A stretch of 5,339 nt of DNA from Acidobacteriota bacterium (GTDB taxonomy: Bacteria; Acidobacteriota; UBA890): NCBI GenBank assembly GCA_030609765.1, contig JAUWTE010000253.1, positions 1-5,339 of the forward strand, given 5' to 3'. Positions 1 through 5,339 of the stretch are shown piece by piece; position 1 is the first letter of the stretch, and each line of letters opens with the position of its first letter. Made by a program: the position numbers and the translations under genes. A model generated the notes under the pieces. That model saw nothing but the letters and a program-made list of their open reading frames with translations. It had not been told where the DNA came from and did no database searches.

Positions 1-1536
1 AAGGGCCAGCTCCGGGCGCGCATAGGCGTTGCTGCCGTAGCCCTGGACATACTCCCACCCGTTCTGAACCATCGTGCCCGTGCGCGCAGACGGAATGTAC
101 TGGCCTCGTGCAAAGCTGTCGGCATCGAGATCGATTCCGAGCAACCTGCCCATGCCACCGCCATAGGCACGTTCCATCGTCTTTGCCGTCGAGTAGCTGT
201 TAAAGCCCTCGTCGAGCCAAGCCTCCTCCATCTCGTTGCTCGCGACCAGGCCGTACCAGAACTGGTGGCCGAACTCGTGAACGGTCACCTCTTCCTGCAG
301 GCGTAGACCATTCAGCGGCCAGAATCGCAGAGGGTAGAGGTCGATGCTCGTGAAGAAGGTTGGATACTCCATGCCACCGCCGGTCGTCCCGTCGGCGGGC
401 ACCAGTACGGTGACGTTGTCGTAGGGGTAGGCGCCATACCAGAGGCCGTACCACTTCAGCCCTTCCATCGTGGCCCGAATGTGGCGCTCGGCGTTGTGCG
501 CGAAGGCGGGGGGAACCAGCAGCGTCACCTCGACCGGCTGGAGCTCCAGGTTCTCGTAGTCCAGATCGAGCAGCAGGGCCACCTCATCGAGCTCTCCCCT
601 GGTGATCTCGTCGTCGGGGTTGAAGGTGCGAACGATCTCGATGAAGCCCGGATAAGCGGTCCAGGCGAAATCGTGGATATTCTCCTGTCGAAAGGTGTGG
701 GTGATCGTCCCATCGCCACGATCCAGGCTCTCGGCCTTGCGGCCGCTGGCACCAACCACGAACCGTTCGGGAACTGTGATCTGCACCTCGTAGTCGCCGA
801 AGTCGGCGAAGAACTCCGTGTTGGCGTGAAACTGGTGCGTGTTCCAGCCCGCCACCGTGGCGCCACCTTCGCCAATTTCCTCGAACACCCCTACCTTCGG
901 AAACCACTGGGTAGCGATGAAGTACTCTCCCCACACTCCTGAGCGTTCCATACTACGCGGCAGCTTGGTGGTGAACTCCATGTGCACATCGATCTGCTCG
1001 CCGGGCGGAACGGGTAGGGGGAAATCCACTGAAAAGACGGTCCGGTCCTCGGCGTTGTCATCATCGGGGTGCCGCCAGCGCAGCGTCGGCAACAGGTCGG
1101 TCCCATCTTCGAGCCGGATCGCCTCGAGGTCGGTGTAGCCAATGCGCTCCGCCATGGATCCCTCAGCATTCGGAAATCCGCCCCATTCCCGTGCCTTCGT
1201 CGAGGACTCGTTCATAAAGGCATTGTGGTAGAGGTGGAACCACATATCCCCTACCGGCACTTCGGATTCGTTCACCCAGGTCAGCGTTTGAGAGCCATGC
1301 AGAAGGCCGGTCTCGGGATCGAGGCGCACCTCGATCCGGTAGGAAGCGATGGGAGGGGACACTGGCTGCGCCTCGGCGCCGATTGCTCCCTCGATCTGCT
1401 CCACACCCCCGGGGTCCTGGGACCGCGTAGGCACGACGGGCGCTGCCTGCCCCTGGGCCAGGGCCGCAGCCACTGCAACCAGCGCGATCAGAGCAAGACT
1501 GAAAACCCCGCTGCCTGAAGGCGACAGCGGTGCCAT
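1..1536 (-). CDS. Secreted M1-family zinc metallopeptidase (partial, C-terminus beyond left edge)
   Basis: The reverse strand reads open for 512 codons from an ATG at 1536 to the window edge. It is a gluzincin of the M1 aminopeptidase family. The zinc motif HEFGH lies at residues 420-424, and the third zinc ligand is E443 in WLDEGF, giving the family's HExxH-x18-E spacing. The substrate-binding GxMEN-type motif appears as GGGMEYP at 386-392. Y505 in a NAYAR context sits where M1 enzymes usually have the transition-state tyrosine (inference from spacing). Residues about 11-32 form a hydrophobic signal-peptide-like segment rich in Ala, Leu and Val, with no lipobox, so export is likely. The following 350 residues fit the N-terminal beta-sandwich of M1 proteins. 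The likely role is cleaving N-terminal residues from peptides outside the cytoplasm. It follows the tandem-ACT gene on the same strand, about 20 bases after its stop, so the two are probably cotranscribed. The start is uncertain: the ATG has only a weak Shine-Dalgarno and an n-region without Lys or Arg. An in-frame TTG at 1563 would add nine residues, including one Arg. Confidence 0.92.
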   Translation of the reverse strand, partial: MAPLSPSGSGVFSLALIALVAVAAALAQGQAAPVVPTRSQDPGGVEQIEGAIGAEAQPVSPPIASYRIEVRLDPETGLLHGSQTLTWVNESEVPVGDMWFHLYHNAFMNESSTKAREWGGFPNAEGSMAERIGYTDLEAIRLEDGTDLLPTLRWRHPDDDNAEDRTVFSVDFPLPVPPGEQIDVHMEFTTKLPRSMERSGVWGEYFIATQWFPKVGVFEEIGEGGATVAGWNTHQFHANTEFFADFGDYEVQITVPERFVVGASGRKAESLDRGDGTITHTFRQENIHDFAWTAYPGFIEIVRTFNPDDEITRGELDEVALLLDLDYENLELQPVEVTLLVPPAFAHNAERHIRATMEGLKWYGLWYGAYPYDNVTVLVPADGTTGGGMEYPTFFTSIDLYPLRFWPLNGLRLQEEVTVHEFGHQFWYGLVASNEMEEAWLDEGFNSYSTAKTMERAYGGGMGRLLGIDLDADSFARGQYIPSARTGTMVQNGWEYVQGYGSNAYARPELAL

Positions 1537-1555
1537 CCAGGATCTCGATCCGAAT

Positions 1556-1930
1556 TCAGTCAAGAACGTCTTCCGCCCTCTCAGGATCGACAGCGAGAAT
1601 GAATGCGGCCTCCCCTGGCTGCTCCGGCGTTACCGTGTAGGCGTAGTCGATGTTGATTCCAGCACTTCCGAGCACCTCTGCCACCTCGGCCAAGTTGCCA
1701 GGCTCATCGGGAAGATGAAGTCGCAACACGTCGGCGACCGCACAAGGGAACCCTTCATCGTCGAGTAGGCGTTGCGCCCGGTCGGTGTCCGAAACAAACA
1801 GGCGAGCCACGCCACCCCACACCGCGAAGCCCTCGATGTTGATGCCAGCCTCCCTGAGGACTACGGACACCTGCCCGAGGACACCGGGCTTGTCGGAAAT
1901 GTGGACACGTAGTTCTCGAGCGGCGGGCAT
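1556..1930 (-). CDS. Tandem ACT-domain protein (two ACT repeats)
   Basis: This 124-residue cytoplasmic protein consists only of two ACT domains, about residues 6-65 and 68-124. Each has the beta-strand, then a D-x-P-G-x-L loop (DKPGVL at 14-19, DEPGNL at 75-80), then a helix, then the A-G-I-N-I turn at 28-32 and 90-94. In ACT domains that loop and turn region commonly binds amino acids at dimer interfaces. Free-standing double-ACT proteins of this size are known (COG4747-like), usually with no catalytic domain, and are thought to sense amino acids or regulate partner enzymes. The ligand here is unknown. The start is well supported: an AGGAGG Shine-Dalgarno lies six bases before the ATG. It is the first gene of the minus-strand pair with the M1 peptidase and is divergent from the DUF167-transporter operon. 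I see no DNA-binding part, so any regulatory role would act through a protein partner (inference). Confidence 0.9.
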   Translation of the reverse strand: MPAARELRVHISDKPGVLGQVSVVLREAGINIEGFAVWGGVARLFVSDTDRAQRLLDDEGFPCAVADVLRLHLPDEPGNLAEVAEVLGSAGINIDYAYTVTPEQPGEAAFILAVDPERAEDVLD

Positions 1931-1936
1931 TTGTGA

Positions 1937-1942
1937 CCTCCT
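1937..1942 (-). promoter_or_regulatory. Strong Shine-Dalgarno site for the tandem-ACT gene
   Basis: On the minus strand AGGAGG is followed by six bases and then the ATG at 1930. It is a near-perfect match to the anti-Shine-Dalgarno sequence at optimal spacing and fixes the start of the ACT gene. Confidence 0.85.
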
Positions 1943-1965
1943 ACTATGTGGGGGAAACCGCCCTC

Positions 1966-1995
1966 ATCCTACGCCATCCGCCTCCCGCCGGTCAC
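1966..1995 (-). promoter_or_regulatory. Possible sigma70-type promoter for the ACT-M1 pair
   Basis: On the minus strand GTGACC (1995-1990) and TAGGAT (1971-1966) are separated by 18 bases. Each matches four of six positions of the -35 and -10 consensus. A transcript starting near 1959 would carry a leader of about 30 bases before the ACT start. The match is weak, and in GC-rich DNA such pairs can arise by chance. The gap 1931-2012 should hold the divergent start signals for both operons, but I could not find a convincing plus-strand promoter in it. Confidence 0.25.
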
Positions 1996-2012
1996 CCTGG
2001 TAAGCTCAGCAC

Positions 2013-2240
2013 ATGCACCTCAGGCTGAAGGTCAACGCCGGCGCTCAGAGTGAGAGCGTCAAGCAACTCACCGACGGCTCGTACCAGGTTCGCACCCGAG
2101 CTCCGGCGACGAAGGGAAAAGCCAACCGCCGGGTTCGAGAGCTCCTGGCCAATCATTTCGGTCTGCACCCCGATGAGATCGAGATCGTGGCGGGGCAGAC
2201 CAGTGCCATCAAGTACGTGAAGCTGCGCAGGCAGGAATGA
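2013..2240 (+). CDS. DUF167 / YggU-family protein
   Basis: This 75-residue protein covers the full length of the DUF167 (YggU) family. It shows the family pattern: a short N-terminal strand with KVNAGA at 6-11, then YQVRTRAP at 24-31, then the hallmark KGKANRRVRELLA at 34-46, and the terminal EIVAGQTSAIKYVKL at 57-71. The usual Pro in the first strand motif is Ala9 here. The family's biochemical function is not established; it is small, soluble and conserved in many bacteria and eukaryotes. The ATG has only a weak upstream purine stretch (GGTAAG at 1999-2004). The start is chosen because it matches the normal family N-terminus and no upstream extension is needed. It is the first gene of the plus-strand operon, and its TGA overlaps the ATG of the transporter (ATGA at 2237-2240), implying translational coupling. 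Proximity to the transporter may reflect only shared expression. Confidence 0.93.
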   Translation: MHLRLKVNAGAQSESVKQLTDGSYQVRTRAPATKGKANRRVRELLANHFGLHPDEIEIVAGQTSAIKYVKLRRQE

Positions 2241-3412
2241 GAGCTCCGCCGACCTACGTTTGGACCTTGTCGGCACTCCTCCTGGGCATCGTTGCGGGTG
2301 GCATCGTGCCGGACCAGCTTGCCCCGGTTGCCGTGGCAACAGCTGGCTTCATCCGGCTCGTTGTGACGCTGGTACCCATCCTGATCGTCGCCGCGCTCAG
2401 TCCGGCCATTGCCACGCTGGTCAGGCGTGGGCTGGCCGGGAAGTTCGCTACTGCGGTAGTCGGCTGGTACGTACTGAGCTCCACCCTGGCGGGTCTTTTC
2501 GGCCTGCTCGTTTCCTCTCTGGTCTTCGGGATCCCCTTGACGACGGAAGGCGGGACCGCCTATGGGGAGGCAGTCAACATGCTCAGCTCACTACGACAAC
2601 AGAGCGGCGCATCGGCCCCGCTGCTTGCGATTGTAGTCGCGGTTCTGCTCGGCGTGCTGGCGGGCCGCCTGGCTCTACTCGCAACGATTCTGGCCAAGGT
2701 GGAGAAGGGACTATCCAGTGCCGGACGGGGTCTCGGCTACGCAATGATCCCTGTCGTGCTGTTTTTGGGTATCACGGTAGGCGTGCAATTCGGCGCACGC
2801 TTGGGCATGGGCCACTACCTGACGATGACCCTCTACACTGCTCTGCTTTGCTGGGTTTGGTGGCTATTTTACGTCTTCGTGATCATCAAGTACGTCGCCA
2901 AGCGACCGGTCAGGCGCGTTGTGACCGACTACTATCTCCCGACGGCGATTTTCGCGGCAGGAACCTGTTCATCACTCGCTACCCTGCCGGTCAACCTGGC
3001 CAACGTCAGAAGGCTTGGCGTGCGCAATGAGGTGGCCGACTTCGTCCTGCCGTTCGGGGCAGTCGCCAACCTGGACGCCAGCGCGCTCGCCTATGTCGCG
3101 TATGCACCGTTTATTCTTTCCCACATCTTCGGCATCGAAATCAGCTGGGCGATCTTGCTGATCGCCTGGCCGGCGATCGTGCTGTTTACCATCGCAGCAC
3201 CGGGTCTGCCTGCCGGCATGGGCACTGCCTTATGGAGCTCCACGCTGTTTGCCAGCATGCTAGGACTCGAGGAGCCCCTTCGCACCAACTTCATCACGAC
3301 ATGGATCGCGCTCGCGGGTGGCCTTCCCGACATGCTGCGGACGGCCACGAACTGTACGGGCGACGGATTCACGGCGATCGTATTCGATCGATGGTTCGGG
3401 AGGTTTGCATGA
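2237..3412 (+). CDS. SDF/DAACS-family cation symporter (GltP/GltPh-like), divergent
   Basis: This 391-residue integral membrane protein belongs to the dicarboxylate/amino acid:cation symporter family, slightly shorter than the usual 410-430. The N-terminal half holds hydrophobic segments at about 8-24, 30-62, 71-99, 127-152, 167-187 and 196-220. The C-terminal transport core is recognisable: HP1 with the serine-rich GTCSSLATLP at 242-251; TM7 with FVLPFGAVANLDAS at 269-282, where NLDAS replaces the usual NMDGT; HP2 with APGLPAG at 321-327; and TM8 with DMLRTATNCTGD at 365-376. Aligned by hand to GltPh, D365, R368, T369, N372 and D376 match D394, R397, T398, N401 and D405. The amino-group, side-chain-carboxylate and one sodium site are therefore kept, which favours an acidic amino acid or similar anion. 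GltPh D390 is replaced by G361. The probable activity is sodium- or proton-driven uptake across the inner membrane. It overlaps DUF167 upstream and the M29-like gene downstream by four bases each, so the genes are tightly coupled. Confidence 0.9.
   Translation: MRAPPTYVWTLSALLLGIVAGGIVPDQLAPVAVATAGFIRLVVTLVPILIVAALSPAIATLVRRGLAGKFATAVVGWYVLSSTLAGLFGLLVSSLVFGIPLTTEGGTAYGEAVNMLSSLRQQSGASAPLLAIVVAVLLGVLAGRLALLATILAKVEKGLSSAGRGLGYAMIPVVLFLGITVGVQFGARLGMGHYLTMTLYTALLCWVWWLFYVFVIIKYVAKRPVRRVVTDYYLPTAIFAAGTCSSLATLPVNLANVRRLGVRNEVADFVLPFGAVANLDASALAYVAYAPFILSHIFGIEISWAILLIAWPAIVLFTIAAPGLPAGMGTALWSSTLFASMLGLEEPLRTNFITTWIALAGGLPDMLRTATNCTGDGFTAIVFDRWFGRFA
3398..3403 (+). promoter_or_regulatory. Shine-Dalgarno deciding the start of the first M29-like gene
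   Basis: GGGAGG lies inside the last codons of the transporter, five bases before the ATG at 3409. The frame is open further upstream to an ATG at 3232, but that would overlap the transporter by about 180 bases. The SD site and the family N-terminus both support 3409. Confidence 0.8.
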
Positions 3413-4380
3413 GAGGACTACGGCAGCGCGAAGGTCTTACGAGACTGGTCGAGACGAACGGCAGGGTGAGTCGAGGAGAGCAGGTGGTTGTCGTTACCGA
3501 CACCGCCATGGAAGACCTAGCCGACGAAGTCGCGGCCGGGGCCACCGCGCGTGGCGGCAAGGTGACGATCTGCTCGATGCCGGCGCGTGACTACGATGGT
3601 CAGGAGCCGCCGGAGTCAGTGGCCGTTGCCATGCTCGAGGCCGACGTGATCTTCTCGCCGGTAAGCCGGTCCATTACCCACACTCGGGCCATGAGGGCAG
3701 CTCTGGATCGCGGCGCTAGGGCAATCCTCATGACAGCCTACAACGATGACGTCCTTGGCAGTGCGGCGCTGATCGAGACCGACTTCGAAGCACAGGCGGA
3801 TGTCTGCCGGCGTCTGGGAGAGTCCTTCACTGATGGCCGCACCGTCCACCTCACCTCGCCACGTGGCACCGACCTGCGATTCTCGATCGAAGGGCGGCGC
3901 GCCAACGTGCTCACCAATATCCCTGATCCCGGTGAGCTCGCGCCTGTGCCGGATATCGAGGTAAACGTCGTGCCCGCCGAGGAGTCAGCCGAGGGCATAC
4001 TGGTTGCCGACGCCAGCGTGCCATACCTCGGCATCGGCGTCCTCGAGCGGCCTGTCGAGTGCGTAGTGAGAGGTGGGTTCATCACAAGCTTGACAGGAGG
4101 TGATCAGGCAGACGTGCTCCGTGCTCACCTCGAATCGCATGCGAACCGTAACTGCTTCAACGTTGCCGAGCTCGGAGTAGGTCTCAACCCGAACGCCCGG
4201 CTCACCGGAAACATGCTCGACGACGAGGGTGTTCTAGGCACCATCCATATCGGCATCGGGACTAGCCACACTCTGGGCGGTGCGGTGGTTGCGCCGACCC
4301 ATTACGATCTGCTCATGTGGGAGCCCACGATCAAGGTCGACGGGCGAACCGTGCAGAGGAACCGGGAAATCCTGGTGTGA
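3409..4380 (+). CDS. Aminopeptidase T / NicX superfamily protein (M29-like), paralog A
   Basis: This 323-residue soluble protein resembles the COG2309 group, which includes M29 aminopeptidases (AmpS, AmpT) and NicX-type 2,5-dihydroxypyridine dioxygenases. The N-terminal half (about 8-135) is alpha/beta, with VVVVTD at 26-31 and a PVSRSITHTRA motif at 84-94. The C-terminal half carries the family core: T-D-L-R-F-S-I-E-G-R at 154-163, IEVNVVP at 183-189, SAEGILVADAS at 193-203, AELGVGLNP at 253-261, GTIHIGIG at 277-284 and HYD at 298-300. By spacing, E184, E254, H280, H298 and D300 correspond to metal ligands described for M29 enzymes; the His-x-Asp pair also fits metal binding in NicX. At 323 residues it is shorter than classical M29 proteins (about 400) and nearer to NicX-like members, so peptidase activity should not be assumed. 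It overlaps the transporter stop (ATGA at 3409-3412) and is followed by a same-frame paralog 12 bases later. The likely role is processing a compound imported by the transporter (inference). Confidence 0.82.
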   Translation: MRGLRQREGLTRLVETNGRVSRGEQVVVVTDTAMEDLADEVAAGATARGGKVTICSMPARDYDGQEPPESVAVAMLEADVIFSPVSRSITHTRAMRAALDRGARAILMTAYNDDVLGSAALIETDFEAQADVCRRLGESFTDGRTVHLTSPRGTDLRFSIEGRRANVLTNIPDPGELAPVPDIEVNVVPAEESAEGILVADASVPYLGIGVLERPVECVVRGGFITSLTGGDQADVLRAHLESHANRNCFNVAELGVGLNPNARLTGNMLDDEGVLGTIHIGIGTSHTLGGAVVAPTHYDLLMWEPTIKVDGRTVQRNREILV

Positions 4381-4382
4381 GC

Positions 4383-4386
4383 GGAG
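4383..4386 (+). promoter_or_regulatory. Shine-Dalgarno for the GTG start of paralog B
   Basis: GGAG is followed by six bases and then GTG at 4393. No ATG lies between the preceding in-frame stop (4378-4380) and this GTG, so it is the best available start for the second M29-like gene. Confidence 0.55.
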
Positions 4387-4392
4387 CGGTCG

Positions 4393-5339
4393 GTGAAAAG
4401 CGGGGCTGAGATTCTCATACACGACTGCGCCTCCGTCCGCAGGGGCGAAGCGGTGCTGGTCGTGACCGATGCCGAGCGCCGGTCCATCGGCTCCGCTCTC
4501 CGTGCCGTGGCGCGCGAGGCTGGTGCCGAGACAACGTTGGTGATATCCGCGCCACGCAGCATCGATAACGAAGAGCCCGAACCCACGGTCGCCGCGGCGA
4601 TGCGCTCGGCACAAGTGGTCTTCATGCCCGTCAGCCACTCACTGGCGCACACGCGGGCGACTAGAGACGCCATCGCCAAAGGAGCGCGCGTGTTGTCCAT
4701 GGCGGCCTTCACCGAGGACCAGATGCGAACGGGAGGGCTGTTCACGGACTTTCGCGAGAGGAAGCCGGTGTGCGACGCGATCGCCACGCGACTCACGGAC
4801 GCTCGTTTCATCAGAGTCACCAACCCGGCAGGGACCGAGCTAACGCTCAGCATCGAGGATCGTGCCGGTAACAGTCATTCGTGCGTGCTCGAGGGTCCTG
4901 GATTCACTGCCGTCCCCAACATCGAAGCCAACATTGCTCCCAACGAGGGCAGCGCCGAGGGAATCCTTGTCGCTGACGGCAGCATTCCCTACTACGGCAT
5001 CGGAGTCCTCGACGAACCCATTCGTTTCGAGATCTCCGCGGGGTCGGTCCGCCTCATCGAGGGTGGCAAGCAGGCCGATTTCGTAAGCCGGTTGCTCGCC
5101 TCACAGAACGATCCGAACGTCTACAACATCGCTCAGTTCGCCATCGGCCTGAACCCGATGTGCACGGAGCTCAACGGGGTAATGCTCAACGATGAGGGCG
5201 TCAACGGAACCATCCACATCGGCATCGGCACGTCGGCCAACCTCGGGGGTGAGATTCGTGCGACGACGCACTTCGACGCCATCATCAGGCAGCCGTCTGT
5301 ATGGCTCGACGACGAGCCGATACTTCAGGCTGGAGAACT
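4393..5339 (+). CDS. Aminopeptidase T / NicX superfamily protein (M29-like), paralog B (partial at right edge)
   Basis: An open frame of 315 codons runs from a GTG at 4393 to the window end; by alignment with its upstream paralog only a few residues are missing. The layout is the same: VLVVTD at 21-26, PVSHSLAHTRA at 79-89, T-E-L-T-L-S-I-E-D at 148-156, IEANIAP at 177-183, SAEGILVADGS at 187-197, AIGLNP at 250-255, GTIHIGIG at 272-279 and HFD at 293-295. In the block from the IE motif to the following E-x-P (33 positions) 23 residues are identical to paralog A, so this is a tandem duplication that has diverged. Candidate metal ligands E178, H275, H293 and D295 are retained. The position matching E254 of paralog A is Gln (Q248, in AQFAIG), so metal binding or catalysis may differ. 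It may act with paralog A as a heteromer or on a related substrate (inference). No signal peptide is seen, so it is presumably cytoplasmic. Twelve bases separate it from paralog A, so they share a transcript. Confidence 0.8.
   Translation, partial: MKSGAEILIHDCASVRRGEAVLVVTDAERRSIGSALRAVAREAGAETTLVISAPRSIDNEEPEPTVAAAMRSAQVVFMPVSHSLAHTRATRDAIAKGARVLSMAAFTEDQMRTGGLFTDFRERKPVCDAIATRLTDARFIRVTNPAGTELTLSIEDRAGNSHSCVLEGPGFTAVPNIEANIAPNEGSAEGILVADGSIPYYGIGVLDEPIRFEISAGSVRLIEGGKQADFVSRLLASQNDPNVYNIAQFAIGLNPMCTELNGVMLNDEGVNGTIHIGIGTSANLGGEIRATTHFDAIIRQPSVWLDDEPILQAGE

Noticed and set aside
386..392. The Tyr in GGGMEYP (usual GxMEN has Asn) at plus-strand bases 361-381 as a broken M1 active site; coordinates given are protein residues
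   Set aside because: GGMEYP is a variant I recognise as common in bacterial M1-like metallopeptidases, and all zinc ligands are intact, so it is not evidence of inactivation.
481..942. A 153-codon plus-strand open frame opposite the M1 peptidase
   Set aside because: The minus strand here encodes the M1 N-terminal domain continuously up to the zinc motif. The plus-strand product has no recognisable domain.
1942..1947. TACTAT as a -10 element for the plus-strand operon
   Set aside because: No acceptable -35 element lies 16-18 bases upstream, and the bases overlap the Shine-Dalgarno of the divergent ACT gene.
2260..3030. A 256-codon plus-strand open frame inside the transporter gene
   Set aside because: It is an offset-frame shadow of the SDF transporter. 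Its product is rich in Arg, Gly and His with no recognisable domain, and the transporter frame has clear family motifs.
3232..3408. N-terminal extension of paralog A to an upstream ATG
   Set aside because: It would overlap most of the last 60 codons of the transporter in another frame, its sequence is not family-like, and a good Shine-Dalgarno precedes the ATG at 3409.
4378..4380. The TGA between the paralogs as a selenocysteine codon or a frame-breaking mutation of one gene
   Set aside because: It falls at the natural C-terminal end of paralog A when aligned to the end of B, and B begins again with a complete N-terminal domain, so two separate genes explain it.
4302..4853. A 183-codon minus-strand open frame spanning the junction of the two M29-like genes
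   Set aside because: It is antisense to two genes with strong family motifs, has low-complexity Ser/Arg/Ala composition and matches nothing I recognise; it is typical of high-GC shadow frames.

Overview
The window comes from a bacterium with high GC content (roughly 60%). Genes are packed tightly, some overlap by four bases, and no RNA genes, mobile elements or CRISPR repeats are visible. The secreted M1 metallopeptidase carries a GGGMEYP motif, a type I associate with Acidobacteriota, Gemmatimonadota and similar phyla. That placement is a low-confidence guess from protein style alone.

The left part (about 1-1930) is read on the minus strand. A small protein made of two tandem ACT domains comes first, with a strong Shine-Dalgarno site. 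About 20 bases later an exported M1-family zinc metallopeptidase begins. Its first 512 codons are visible, including the zinc site, and its C-terminal part runs off the left edge.

A divergent intergenic gap of 82 bases (1931-2012) separates this pair from a plus-strand operon that fills the right part (2013-5339). The operon order is: a DUF167/YggU-family protein; a sodium/dicarboxylate symporter-family (SDF, DAACS, GltP/GltPh-like) membrane transporter; and two tandem paralogs related to the aminopeptidase T/AmpS (M29) and NicX superfamily. The first two junctions are ATGA overlaps. The two paralogs are separated by 12 bases after a single in-frame stop. The second paralog starts at GTG and is cut by the right edge a few residues before its expected end.

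The most interesting part is the transporter plus paired metalloenzyme-like proteins. The transporter keeps the Asp and Arg that bind acidic amino acids in GltPh-type carriers, but has lost other signature residues. The first M29-like paralog has a full candidate metal-ligand set (Glu, Glu, His, His-x-Asp). In the second, one of these Glu residues is replaced by Gln. This suggests a dedicated uptake-and-processing module, possibly using a heteromeric enzyme with one altered active site. The substrate cannot be read from the sequence.
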